Source of the DNA: Desulfobacteraceae bacterium | GTDB lineage: Bacteria; Desulfobacterota; Desulfobacteria; Desulfobacterales; Desulfosalsimonadaceae | DNA: 35,100 nucleotides | Direction of reading: 5' to 3' | NCBI GenBank assembly: GCA_021737545.1 | Contig: JAIPDT010000013.1 | Location: 1-35,100 of the forward strand | Shown here: one piece after another, positions 1 through 7,826 of the stretch | Numbering within the stretch: the stretch's first letter is position 1 | Layout: each line of letters starts with the position of its first letter | The notes under the pieces: generated by a model | Databases searched by the model: none | Told to the model about the DNA's origin: nothing | Seen by the model: only the letters and a program-made list of their open reading frames with translations | Position numbers and translations under genes: made by a program

Positions 1-172
1 CGCCCTTTCCGGGCCCGCAGGAAAAAACCCGGAAGGACGGTAGCCGTCTTAAGCGGCTACAGCGTAGTTATAATCGTCTGCTTTTGTATTTAAGCACCGC
101 CTGTTTTACGAGTCAGCGGAACTCGGCATGCAACCATTGTTTCCATATCCCCGTCGAAGCCGTTTCGCCCCC
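1..172 (-). ncRNA. ssrA: tmRNA (ssrA), 5' portion; 3' end outside window
   Basis: Transfer-messenger RNA rescues stalled ribosomes by acting as tRNA and then mRNA. On the minus strand the hallmark 5' end GGGGGCGAAACGGCTTCGAC starts at about 172. The tag reading frame lies at 81 to 49: resume codon GCA, then D D Y N Y A V A A and stop TAA, so the proteolysis tag is ADDYNYAVAA, ending in the usual AA. A GC-rich pseudoknot-like segment follows at 1-48. The 3' half (T arm and acceptor end) runs off the left edge. The partner gene smpB lies just upstream on the same strand, a common arrangement. Identification is firm from the 5' end and tag; the exact 5' nucleotide is by analogy with other tmRNAs. 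Confidence 0.95.
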
Positions 173-224
173 TTGATTTGGAAAGCTGTTTCGATGGGTT
201 TAAGAAGCTTTCAATTGTATTAAT

Positions 225-253
225 AAAATAATAAATATTTGCCCGGTTGTCAA
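225..253 (-). promoter_or_regulatory. Candidate sigma-70 promoter of ssrA
   Basis: On the minus strand a perfect -35 TTGACA (253-248), a 17-bp spacer and -10 TATTTT (230-225) sit in an A+T-rich stretch. Transcription would begin near 218, about 45 nt before the mature tmRNA 5' end, leaving a leader for RNase P to remove. The promoter lies between smpB and ssrA, so ssrA can be transcribed independently of smpB. Confidence 0.65.
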
Positions 254-287
254 ATAGCATAAGTATCAAAAACAGGCCCGCCCTTTT

Positions 288-749
288 TTAGAGGGCGTTT
301 TTTTTGGCGCGGTCCATTTCGCGTTTGACTTCGCGTTCTTTGATGGCTCTGCGCTTGTCGTACTTGCGCTTGCCCTGGGCAAGGGCTATGGCGACTTTGG
401 CCTTGCCGTCCCTGAAATAAACCCTTAAGGGGACAAGTGCGAATCCTTTTTCCTTTATTTTGCCGTAGAGCCTTTTTAACTCTGATCTGTGCATCAGAAG
501 CTTTCTGGGGCGGTCCGGCTCGTGGTTGTCATAGTAGGCAAACGGGTACGGGGCGATGTGCATCTGGTAGAGCCACAGCTCGCCGTTTCGAAACTTGCCG
601 TAGGAGTCCTTCAGGTTGGCCCGGCCCTGCCGGAGGGATTTTACCTCGGTGCCCTTCAGTTCAATGCCGGCCTCGAATTCGTCTATGATGGAAAATTCGT
701 GGCGTGCCTTGCGGTTTTCAGTGACTATTTTTATGTGTTCGTGGTTCAT
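288..749 (-). CDS. smpB: SsrA-binding protein SmpB
   Basis: SmpB binds the tRNA-like domain of tmRNA and delivers it with EF-Tu-GTP to stalled ribosomes. The 153-residue product is close to the usual length (about 155-160). It shows the family N-terminus (VTENRKARHEF), the GTEVKSLRQGRANLKDSY core of the OB fold, HIAPYPFAYYDNHEPDRPRKLL, and a basic C-terminal tail from about residue 125 (GKRKYDKRRAIKEREVKR) that enters the empty mRNA channel. The ATG start matches the family N-terminus, although no strong Shine-Dalgarno is visible. Its RNA partner ssrA follows downstream on the same strand. ptsI ends 48 bp upstream, so smpB may be read through from the pts genes. Nothing is truncated. Confidence 0.97.
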   Translation of the reverse strand: MNHEHIKIVTENRKARHEFSIIDEFEAGIELKGTEVKSLRQGRANLKDSYGKFRNGELWLYQMHIAPYPFAYYDNHEPDRPRKLLMHRSELKRLYGKIKEKGFALVPLRVYFRDGKAKVAIALAQGKRKYDKRRAIKEREVKREMDRAKKNAL

Positions 750-797
750 ACGGTTTTTCTGATGCTGTTTGATTCGAATGGTGTTTTAAGATTTGCT

Positions 798-2567
798 TTA
801 TTCCGAGTAAATGTCTTCGTATAAGAGATCGCCGAAAGAATCGTTGATAACTTTTTGCATATCTTCTTCCGAGGGTTGCTGCAGAATGGTATCCATAAGT
901 TTGCGGACATCCGATACTTTAACCCTGCGGATCAGGTTTTTGATCTCCGGAATTGACTGCGGCGCCATGCTCAATTCCTCTATTCCCAGCCCCAGAAGTA
1001 TGGGAAGGTTGATGGGGTCTGCCGCCATTTCTCCGCACATGTAAGTTTTTTTGCCTCTGTATCGTCCTGCGTCCACCACATGCCGAATCAGCCGGATTAC
1101 CGCAGGGTGCAACGGGTTGTAAAGGTGTGCCACGTGGCGGTTGCCCCGGTCTATGGCCAGGGTGTACTGCACAAGGTCGTTTGTACCAATGCTGAAAAAA
1201 TCCACCAGGTCGGCCAGCATGTCTGCCATTACTGCCGCGGACGGAATTTCTATCATGATGCCGATTTCGATGTCCCGCCTGTGCTCGACTTCTTTCTCCT
1301 CCAGTTCCGCGGCCGCCTCGTCAAGCAGGCGAATGGTTTCGGTGACCTCGTCGGCGCCGGAGATCATGGGCAGCAGCAGACGTACATATCCGTGGGCGGC
1401 TGCACGCATGATGGCGCGCAGCTGGGTTTTGAAAATTTCCGGCTTTTTAAGGCAGAACCGAATGGCGCGCAGGCCCAGGGCGGGGTTTGCCTCTTCGGGC
1501 GTGGGCATGCTGGATACTTCCTTGTCCCCGTTTATGTCCAGGGTGCGGATTGTAACCGGCAGAGGCGCCATTAGCTCCACTACTTCCCTGTACTGATCAA
1601 ACAGTTCCTGTTCTTCCGGGAAGTCATCTCTTGAAAGGTAGAGAAACTCGGTTCGAAACAAGCCTATGCCGTCGCCGCCGTGGTCTTTTACAGCCACAAC
1701 CTCTTCGGGCAGTTCTATATTGCCCATGATACGGAAAGACTCACCATCCGACGAGGTGGCCGGCAGGTCACCCCTCCGGATGACCTCTTTTTTGTGGGCC
1801 TCGTATCTTTGGGAAAGCTCCTTGTAGCGTTGCAGGGTTTCTTCGGCCGGGTTGACAATGACAATTCCTTCATTGCCGTCCACTATGATCAGGTCTTCGT
1901 TTTTGATCAGAGCAGTGGCCCGTTCAAGTCCCAGAACGGCGGGTATTTCCAGGGTTCTGGCGATGATGCTCGTATGCGACGTTTTACCCCCCCGATCCGT
2001 GATAAAACCCATGACACGGTCGAGCTGGATCTGGCTTGTCTCTGCCGGAGAGAGGTTGTTTGCAACCAGTACCACCCTCTTGGTAATCTCTGAGATGTTA
2101 ACATCCTCTGCTCCCAGCAGGTGCCGCAGTATCCGGTCCGTTACGTGCTCTATGTCTGCGGCCCTGGCCTGAAGGTAAGGATCCGAGATGTTTTGAAAGA
2201 CCGATTTGGCAGTTGCAGAAGCCTTTCTAAGCGCCCATTCCGCGTTTATCTGTTCGTTTTCTATCAGCTCCAGGGTTTTTCCGTAGAGCATCTTGTCCTT
2301 GTGCAAAAGAAAGTGGGTTTCCAGGATATAGGCATGCTGGCGCAGATCTTCTGGGATATCTTCTATGATTCCCGAAAGTTCTTTTCTGGCGTGGTTTACC
2401 GCCTGTTTGAACCGGTTGATTTCCTTTTTGACGTTCTCTGGGCCGATATAATAGCGCTCAACTACATCAACACCCTCGCGATCCACCATGTAGGCCTTGC
2501 CGATGCAGATACCCTGTGAGCCGCTAATGCCGTACAGTACAATTTCTTCTGTCTGGTCTTTTGTCAT
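798..2567 (-). CDS. ptsI: Phosphoenolpyruvate-protein phosphotransferase (PTS enzyme I)
   Basis: Enzyme I takes phosphate from PEP and passes it to HPr, the first step of the phosphotransferase system, in the cytoplasm. At 589 residues it is close to the usual 570-590. Visible landmarks are the N-terminal GISGSQGICIGKA, the phosphohistidine loop GGKTSHTSIIAR with His198, the PEP-binding segment GLFRTEFLY (302-310), IEIPSAA, FFSIGTNDLVQYTLA (458-471), and the catalytic Cys511 in MCGEMAADP. All key residues are present. It begins 11 bp after ptsH, so the two form one operon. No sugar-specific EII gene is in the window. The pair may therefore serve a mannose-family EII encoded elsewhere or a regulatory phosphorelay; that last point is inference. 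Confidence 0.96.
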   Translation of the reverse strand: MTKDQTEEIVLYGISGSQGICIGKAYMVDREGVDVVERYYIGPENVKKEINRFKQAVNHARKELSGIIEDIPEDLRQHAYILETHFLLHKDKMLYGKTLELIENEQINAEWALRKASATAKSVFQNISDPYLQARAADIEHVTDRILRHLLGAEDVNISEITKRVVLVANNLSPAETSQIQLDRVMGFITDRGGKTSHTSIIARTLEIPAVLGLERATALIKNEDLIIVDGNEGIVIVNPAEETLQRYKELSQRYEAHKKEVIRRGDLPATSSDGESFRIMGNIELPEEVVAVKDHGGDGIGLFRTEFLYLSRDDFPEEQELFDQYREVVELMAPLPVTIRTLDINGDKEVSSMPTPEEANPALGLRAIRFCLKKPEIFKTQLRAIMRAAAHGYVRLLLPMISGADEVTETIRLLDEAAAELEEKEVEHRRDIEIGIMIEIPSAAVMADMLADLVDFFSIGTNDLVQYTLAIDRGNRHVAHLYNPLHPAVIRLIRHVVDAGRYRGKKTYMCGEMAADPINLPILLGLGIEELSMAPQSIPEIKNLIRRVKVSDVRKLMDTILQQPSEEDMQKVINDSFGDLLYEDIYSE

Positions 2568-2578
2568 GAGCCGGGTAA

Positions 2579-2869
2579 TTACTCCTTGAAGCCACTTTCA
2601 AAAAGGGTGGAAATTTTTTCAAGTATTTCAGTATCCGAAGGATTTTCTATTCTCAGTGTAATCCGGGATTCCCTGGTGCCGGAAAGCGAGAGAATGTCTA
2701 TGATGCTTGTGGCGTCGACTTGTTCACCGTTTTTAATAAGCCAGACTCCTGCTTTGGCCTGAAGTGCCAGTTTGGCGATCATTGCGGCGGGCCGGGCGTG
2801 CAGACCGAGTTCGTTGACAACAGTGACTTCTTTTGACAAATTTTTTTCCAACTGGTCCATTTTATTCAT
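2579..2869 (-). CDS. ptsH: Phosphocarrier protein HPr
   Basis: HPr relays phosphate from enzyme I. The 96-residue protein has the active-site motif LGLHARPAA with His24 (His15 in standard numbering). Ser55 lies 31 residues later in ATSIIDILSL, exactly where the regulatory Ser46 site of HPr kinase sits, so seryl phosphorylation is possible if an hprK exists elsewhere. There is a short N-terminal extension of about nine residues (MNKMDQLEKN) before the domain. No Shine-Dalgarno precedes either the ATG at 2869 or the in-frame ATG at 2860, and one good promoter would give an almost leaderless mRNA. It is the first gene of ptsH-ptsI. Function is certain; the exact start is less so. Confidence 0.95.
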   Translation of the reverse strand: MNKMDQLEKNLSKEVTVVNELGLHARPAAMIAKLALQAKAGVWLIKNGEQVDATSIIDILSLSGTRESRITLRIENPSDTEILEKISTLFESGFKE

Positions 2870-2877
2870 AATTAGTT

Positions 2878-2921
2878 AATATAATTTTAAAATTTTAACA
2901 CGTCAAGCCGTTATATGTCAA
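2878..2921 (-). promoter_or_regulatory. Two overlapping sigma-70-like promoters for ptsH-ptsI
   Basis: On the minus strand TTGACA (2921-2916) and TTAAAA (2898-2893) are separated by 17 bp, and TTGACG (2906-2901) and TATATT (2883-2878) are also separated by 17 bp. The first gives a leader of about 17 nt. The second would start transcription near 2871, only one to three bases before the ptsH ATG. Upstream are two direct copies of AAATGTTAC (2924-2932 and 2936-2944) spaced by 12 bp, a possible regulator site shared with the divergent gene. Confidence 0.55.
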
Positions 2922-2954
2922 CAAAATGTTACACGAAATGTTACGTCTAAACAA

Positions 2955-2983
2955 TTGACAAGCAGCCGGGGTGTTGGTATTTA
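2955..2983 (+). promoter_or_regulatory. Candidate sigma-70 promoter for the LOG-family gene operon
   Basis: TTGACA (2955-2960), a 17-bp spacer and TATTTA (2978-2983) precede the ATG at 3020. The predicted start near 2990 gives a leader of about 30 nt that contains the ribosome site AAGGAAAGG. The promoter is divergent from the ptsH promoters. Confidence 0.6.
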
Positions 2984-3019
2984 CATCCGAATGTTTATCT
3001 CGGATATAAGGAAAGGCGT

Positions 3020-3670
3020 ATGGAAAAACAGTATATGATGGAAGAAATCAAGCTGAGCGAATCATGGCGGCTGTTTAAGATTATGGGCGAGTTTGTTGAC
3101 GGTGTCGAATCCCTGTATGATCTGGGCCCTGCGGTCAGCATCTTCGGTTCGGCCCGCATGACAGAAGAGAATCCATATTATAAGAAGGCAGAAGAGCTTG
3201 CCGGTCTGCTTGCACAAAACGGTTTTGCGGTGATCACCGGCGGCGGCGGCGGCATCATGGAGGCGGCAAACAAGGGGGCGGCAAAAGGCGGCGGCCAATC
3301 CGTCGGGTTAAACATCCTACTGCCCATGGAGCAAAAGCCCAATGACTACGCCAATATCAAGGTGGATTTCAAGTACTTTTTCGTGCGCAAGGTCATGTTT
3401 GTCAAGTATGCTTATGCCTATATAATCATGCCGGGAGGTTTCGGCACCCTGGATGAACTGTTCGAAGCGGTCACCCTGATTCAGACCGACCGGGTCAAGC
3501 CCCTGCCGGTGATACTTTTCGGAGTGGATTACTGGGGCGGACTGGTGGAGTGGCTCAAGTGTCAGCTTCTGGGAAATTCTATGATTTCTCCTGAAGACAT
3601 GGAGATAGTTCATTTAACAGACGACCCGCAGGAAGTCCTGCGGGTCGTGATGCGGGCTTCGGGCATGTAG
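3020..3670 (+). CDS. LOG-family nucleotide 5'-monophosphate phosphoribohydrolase-like protein
   Basis: This is a Rossmann-fold protein of the LOG (formerly 'lysine decarboxylase-like') family. Characterised members hydrolyse cytokinin riboside monophosphates or ordinary nucleotide monophosphates to base plus ribose 5-phosphate. The 216-residue product has the nucleotide-binding glycine run ITGGGGGIMEAANKGA (72-87), GLNILLPMEQ (97-106) and the diagnostic PGGxGTxxE motif in PGGFGTLDELFE (138-149), with catalytic Glu146. The N-terminal 35 residues are a helical extension. The start is supported by AAGGAAAGG seven to eight bases before the ATG. A methyltransferase gene follows after 12 bp, so the two are probably cotranscribed. 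The true substrate cannot be read from sequence. Confidence 0.9.
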   Translation: MEKQYMMEEIKLSESWRLFKIMGEFVDGVESLYDLGPAVSIFGSARMTEENPYYKKAEELAGLLAQNGFAVITGGGGGIMEAANKGAAKGGGQSVGLNILLPMEQKPNDYANIKVDFKYFFVRKVMFVKYAYAYIIMPGGFGTLDELFEAVTLIQTDRVKPLPVILFGVDYWGGLVEWLKCQLLGNSMISPEDMEIVHLTDDPQEVLRVVMRASGM

Positions 3671-3682
3671 TGGTTTTTAGCC

Positions 3683-4777
3683 ATGAAAACTGAACACAGG
3701 CTTTTTTTTACAGACAGCCGCTCAATGGAGCCTCTTGGCGATCAGAGCATCGACCTGGTGGTCACCTCACCGCCTTATCCCATGATAGAGATGTGGGACG
3801 GGGTTTTTTCAAGCCTGGACGGAAATATAGGCTCCAGGATAGAAGAGGGCAGGGGCTGGGAGGCATACGAGCTTATGCACGCAGTGCTTGATCGCGTGTG
3901 GCAGGAGGTCTGCAGGGTATTGAGACCGGGCGGGTTTGCTTGCATCAATATAGGCGATGCGGTACGCAAAATAGGCGATTCTTTTTTTCTTTATCCCAAT
4001 CATGCCAGGATTATACAGTCTTGCATTCAAAACGGGCTTTCGCCTCTGCCTGCAGTTATCTGGCGAAAGCAGACCAATGCCCCGAACAAGTTCATGGGCT
4101 CCGGCATGCTGCCCGCCGGGGCCTACGTCACCCTGGAGCATGAATACGTCCTGATTTTCAGAAAAGGTGAAAAGCGGGAATTTTTAACCCCCCAACAGCG
4201 GGCAAACAGGCATCACTCCGCAATTTTTTGGGAAGAACGCAATCAGTGGTTCTCAGATGTCTGGTTTGATTTAAAAGGCGCACGACAGCAGCTCGTTGAC
4301 GAAAAGGTCCGCAAAAGAAGTGGCGCTTATCCTTTTGAGTTGCCCTACAGGTTGATTAATATGTATTCGGTAATGGGGGATACAGTGCTCGATCCTTTTG
4401 CAGGCATCTGCACCACTATGTTTGCGGCAATGGCCGCATGCAGAAACAGTATCATGATGGAAATAGAGCCCGACTTCCTGCCCGCAGTCAAAGAAAAGGC
4501 GGGTATAGCCGCAAATTTTGCAAATAAGGTAATTGACGGTCGCATCAGGCGGCATCTGGATTTTGTCGAAGAGAGGGAATCCTCGGGCAAGGCGTTGAAG
4601 CATACAAATGAGAATTACGGATTTCCGGTGATGACAAGACAGGAAACCCTGCTGACGATTTATCCGATAAAAAGAATCCGCAGTTCGGAAAAAACCTGTT
4701 TTGGGGTGGATTACAGCCAGCCGGCCGTGCCGAAAACTTTGGTCCAGCGATCTCTGTTTGAAAAAGAGGACGGATGA
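3683..4777 (+). CDS. Solitary DNA methyltransferase (beta-class, N4-cytosine/N6-adenine type)
   Basis: This is an S-adenosylmethionine-dependent DNA amino-methyltransferase of 364 residues. The catalytic motif IV, TSPPYP (28-33), comes before the SAM-binding motif I, DPFAGICTT (237-245), which is the beta-class order. Motif VIII/X-like material lies between, and PFELPYRLI (217-225) precedes motif I as in other members. SPPY is most frequent among N4-cytosine enzymes, but the base cannot be assigned with certainty. Motif I has ICT where the family usually has SGT, a mild oddity. No restriction endonuclease gene is adjacent; the neighbours are a LOG hydrolase and a membrane protein whose ATG overlaps this stop codon (ATGA). 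It may be an orphan regulatory methylase or a leftover of a restriction-modification system. Confidence 0.88.
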   Translation: MKTEHRLFFTDSRSMEPLGDQSIDLVVTSPPYPMIEMWDGVFSSLDGNIGSRIEEGRGWEAYELMHAVLDRVWQEVCRVLRPGGFACINIGDAVRKIGDSFFLYPNHARIIQSCIQNGLSPLPAVIWRKQTNAPNKFMGSGMLPAGAYVTLEHEYVLIFRKGEKREFLTPQQRANRHHSAIFWEERNQWFSDVWFDLKGARQQLVDEKVRKRSGAYPFELPYRLINMYSVMGDTVLDPFAGICTTMFAAMAACRNSIMMEIEPDFLPAVKEKAGIAANFANKVIDGRIRRHLDFVEERESSGKALKHTNENYGFPVMTRQETLLTIYPIKRIRSSEKTCFGVDYSQPAVPKTLVQRSLFEKEDG

Positions 4778-6093
4778 ATACCGTATTTCTGATCATTGTC
4801 GCCGCAGCCTTTGTGTTTGCAGGAGGGCGTCAGCTTGCAGGCGGTCCTCACACCGGAGATACCACGCCCATTGAAGAGGTTTCCAGGGCTGTGGTGGATT
4901 CGGCCGGCGGGGCTGTGGAGCTTGCCATAGGGCTGATAGGTGTGATGACACTTTTTCTGGGCCTTATGAAGGTGGCGGAAAAAGGCGGGCTTTTAAATGT
5001 TATTTCCCGGCTTTTGCGGCCGGTTATGATCCGGCTTTTCCCCGAAGTCCCCCCGGATCATCCCGCCATGGGAGCCATGATACTTAACATGTCGGCAAAC
5101 GCGCTCGGACTCGGAAACGCTGCAACTCCTTTCGGCATACGTGCTATGCAGGAGTTAGACAAGCTAAATACCCGAAAGGGTACGGCCACCAATTCCATGG
5201 CCCTGTTTTTGGCCATAAATACCTCGAGTATTACATTTTTGCCCACAGGCGTGATAGCTTTGCGCGCTTCAGCAGGGTCTGCCGACCCTGCGGGAATTCT
5301 TCCCACCACTTTATTTGCCACCCTGGGCTCAACCATTGTGGGTGTCCTTGCAGCCAAACTCTATCAGAGGTTTTCCAGTCCCGCACCAGCGGAGTATCCG
5401 GTTTCACAGGAGACAGAAGAGGAGAAAACAGAGGAAGTACAGGATTCCGGGGAGGATGGCGAACAGGAGGAAATGATTGCAGGAGCTTCACAAGGCTATC
5501 CCATGTGGGTGAGCCTGACAGCGCTTTTTTGCGTGGTGGCAATTATCCCGCTTGCAGTGATTTATGGCGAGGTTATTTCGCCGTGGATTATTCCGGGCCT
5601 GGTCACGGGTTTTCTTGTATACGGCGTGATACGCAGGGTAAGGATTTACGAGGTTTTTGTTGAGGGCGCCAAAGAAGGTTTCCAGGTTGCGGTAAAAATT
5701 ATTCCATACCTGGTGGCCATACTGGTGGCTGTGGGCATGTTCAGGGCAAGCGGTGCGCTCGAAACAATGGTGAGCCTGCTTGGTCCGTGGACCTCTCAGA
5801 TAGGCCTTCCTGCAGAAGCGCTTCCAATGGCCATTTTAAGGCCGCTTTCCGGTTCGGGAGCCTACGGAGTGCTGGCCTCGATTATAAATGATCCGGCAGT
5901 CGGGCCGGACAGCTTCGTAGGGTACCTGGTAAGCACTCTTCAGGGCTCGACCGAGACCACCTTTTATGTGCTGGCGGTTTATTTCGGGGCAATACAGGTG
6001 CGCCGCATCCGGCATACCATGGCCGCGGCCCTTACAGCGGATGCGGCGGGAATCATATTCGCGGTCCTTGCCTGCACCATGTTTCTTGGGTAG
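4774..6093 (+). CDS. SpmA-SpmB-type fused nucleoside-recognition (Gate) domain membrane protein
   Basis: This 439-residue integral membrane protein carries two nucleoside-recognition/Gate domains. The N-terminal half resembles SpmA (residues about 1-205, with MILNMSANALGLGNAATPFGIRAMQELD). The C-terminal half resembles SpmB (about 245-439, with GAKEGFQVAVKIIPYLVAILVAVGMFRASGAL and the GSTETTFYVLAVYFGA signature near the end). A Glu-rich soluble linker at about 208-236 joins the halves. In Bacillus the two are separate genes linked to spore core dehydration. Fusions are common in non-sporulating Gram-negatives, where the role is unknown and transport of a small molecule is a guess. Its ATG overlaps the methyltransferase stop by four bases, so translation is probably coupled. 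Confidence 0.88.
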   Translation: MNTVFLIIVAAAFVFAGGRQLAGGPHTGDTTPIEEVSRAVVDSAGGAVELAIGLIGVMTLFLGLMKVAEKGGLLNVISRLLRPVMIRLFPEVPPDHPAMGAMILNMSANALGLGNAATPFGIRAMQELDKLNTRKGTATNSMALFLAINTSSITFLPTGVIALRASAGSADPAGILPTTLFATLGSTIVGVLAAKLYQRFSSPAPAEYPVSQETEEEKTEEVQDSGEDGEQEEMIAGASQGYPMWVSLTALFCVVAIIPLAVIYGEVISPWIIPGLVTGFLVYGVIRRVRIYEVFVEGAKEGFQVAVKIIPYLVAILVAVGMFRASGALETMVSLLGPWTSQIGLPAEALPMAILRPLSGSGAYGVLASIINDPAVGPDSFVGYLVSTLQGSTETTFYVLAVYFGAIQVRRIRHTMAAALTADAAGIIFAVLACTMFLG

Positions 6094-6107
6094 TAATCGG
6101 TTTGAAA

Positions 6108-7826
6108 TCATCCCTGGCGCACCTGCAGGGTTCGCATGCGGTTTAGCGCCCCTGCCAGGTCCACGCTGCGGATTTCGGCCAGATCGCCCGTCACGTGCGG
6201 GGTAAGAACGTCTATCCCTTTTTCTTTTATGTCCGCTATTACCTTTTCTGTCAATTCCTGCAGGCACATACCGTCTTTCATATAGCGTGCGGCATGATAT
6301 ATGGCATGGGCAACCGCCCGGGTCTGTGAAGGATCGACTATCTGTTCTATGTCTGTTAAATCGATTTCCGTTTCTCCGAAAAGGATTTCCCTTAGCCCCC
6401 TTGCCGAGATCTTCATTTTTTGGTTGCGCCTGTACGGCGAGATGCTTTGTTCAATCGGTATGCGTTTTGCTATCCTGCCAAAACCGGTCCCGCCTTCTTC
6501 CCGCCTTCCGACCGGGTCTGCGCCGGCAATTGCCTTGGCTGCCTCAGTGGCATCTTCCGGAAGGTATTCGGTCATTCGGATCACCCGGTCCGCCACGTTG
6601 AAGTAGTCTCCTGAGCCTCCCATTACAAGAACCGTGGAAACGCCTTTTTCTGAATATAATTGCCGCACCTTGTCGATAAAAGGGGTGATGGGCTCGCGCT
6701 CTTTTGCCACCAGTTGCTGCATTCTGTGGTCCCTGATCATGAAGTTGGTGGCCGAGGTGTCTTCATCCAATAAGATCGCCTGCGCCCCCGCTTCTACAGC
6801 CTCTATAATGTTTGCCGCCTGGGAGGTGCTTCCGCTTGCGTTTTGTGTGGAAAATGCGGATGTATCCTTATGCATCGGCAGATTGCTGATAAAGGAAGAT
6901 ATGTCTGTTTTTTCAATGTTTCTGCCGTCGCAGGCCCTGATTTTTATCGCGTTTTTGGCTGTAACAGCAAGATGCCTGCCGTCATCAGGGACATGATTGT
7001 ATACCCCGCGTTCCAGGGCGTGCAAAAGGGTCGACTTTCCGTGATAACCCCCGCCCGCGATAAGGGTGACCCCCCGGGGAATCCCCATACCTGGGGTGGG
7101 GCCGTTGTTGGGCAGATCCAGGGTTACGCGGAAGGCCTTGTCTGAATAAAACAACACAGCCTGCGGGTCGTCCAAAGGCCGGTCATCTATTCCGCTTCTT
7201 CGCGGCAGCAGGCTTTGGTCCGCAATAAATGCGATCAATTCTTTTTCCGAAAGCGTTGACCTCGCTGCATCCGCGTCTTCGGCGGTCTTGATGTGCCTGT
7301 ACAATGCCTGTTGGTCAAGTTCGGAAAAAAACATGGAAGAATGTACGATTTCCGGCAGCTCGGAGAAAAACATGGCTGTTGCATCCCTGCCCGCGATTTT
7401 TCTGCCAAAGGCGGGCAGGCCCACAAAGCATCGCGCTTCCACAAAGTCGTCATTTATCAAAAAAGAGCTTCGTTCAAGAATCTGCTGGCCGGGGTTGTCA
7501 ATGGTTATCATGCCGCCTTTTCCGGTTCCCCGCCCACCTTTGGCAACCGTCTTGCTTTGCCGGAAAAACCTGCGGGTGAGAAAATCGGCCAGGGCGACCG
7601 TGCGGCTTTTGTTGGCCGTGGTATCCTGCGGAAAACCGGAATTCCGTCTGGCAACCCGCACGCGTACCCTGGAAGGCGAGGCGAATGGATCGCCCTGGAC
7701 GTAATCTATAAAAAGAATAAAATGTTTGAAATCATATTCGCCTGCTATGTCCTTGTAAGCCTTATATCCTTTTCCGTCTATGCGCTTTAACTCCTGTTCC
7801 AGTGCATCAGCCGGCTTTATTCCCAT
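6108..7826 (-). CDS. Predicted ABC-class ATPase without membrane domain (COG3044 / PF09818 type)
   Basis: This soluble P-loop protein of 572 residues belongs to the conserved family called 'predicted ATPase of the ABC class'. The N-terminal MGIKPADALEQELKRIDGKGYKAYKDI and DYVQGDPFASPSRVRVRV are typical of the family. The Walker A is in LIAGGGYHGKSTLLHALERGVYNHV and the Walker B in AILLDEDTSATNFMIRD, followed by a segment resembling an H/switch region (STVLVMGGSGDYFNVADRVIRM). No transmembrane helices are seen, so it is not a transporter subunit by itself. Its biochemical role is not established in the literature known to me. The ATG lies inside the last codons of the upstream membrane-protein gene (10-bp overlap), with GGGGG as ribosome site, implying coupled translation. 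Confidence 0.88.
   Translation of the reverse strand: MGIKPADALEQELKRIDGKGYKAYKDIAGEYDFKHFILFIDYVQGDPFASPSRVRVRVARRNSGFPQDTTANKSRTVALADFLTRRFFRQSKTVAKGGRGTGKGGMITIDNPGQQILERSSFLINDDFVEARCFVGLPAFGRKIAGRDATAMFFSELPEIVHSSMFFSELDQQALYRHIKTAEDADAARSTLSEKELIAFIADQSLLPRRSGIDDRPLDDPQAVLFYSDKAFRVTLDLPNNGPTPGMGIPRGVTLIAGGGYHGKSTLLHALERGVYNHVPDDGRHLAVTAKNAIKIRACDGRNIEKTDISSFISNLPMHKDTSAFSTQNASGSTSQAANIIEAVEAGAQAILLDEDTSATNFMIRDHRMQQLVAKEREPITPFIDKVRQLYSEKGVSTVLVMGGSGDYFNVADRVIRMTEYLPEDATEAAKAIAGADPVGRREEGGTGFGRIAKRIPIEQSISPYRRNQKMKISARGLREILFGETEIDLTDIEQIVDPSQTRAVAHAIYHAARYMKDGMCLQELTEKVIADIKEKGIDVLTPHVTGDLAEIRSVDLAGALNRMRTLQVRQG

Noticed and set aside
279-305. Terminator overlapping the smpB stop
   Set aside because: Arms CGCCC/GGGCG are only 5 bp. 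The T8 run lies on the plus-strand side, the wrong orientation for smpB, and the minus-strand side reads GGCCTGTTTTTG. Too weak to list.
3683-4777. A restriction-modification system around the methyltransferase
   Set aside because: The flanking genes are a LOG hydrolase and a membrane protein; no nuclease motif was seen within several kilobases.
4774-6093. Spore formation inferred from SpmA/SpmB similarity
   Set aside because: Fused homologues occur widely in non-sporulating Gram-negatives and no other sporulation gene is visible.
5836-6267. 143-codon minus-strand frame across the SpmAB/ATPase gene junction
   Set aside because: It is antisense to the conserved C-terminus of SpmAB and out of frame with the ATPase, with low-complexity Arg/Gly/Pro composition typical of shadow frames.
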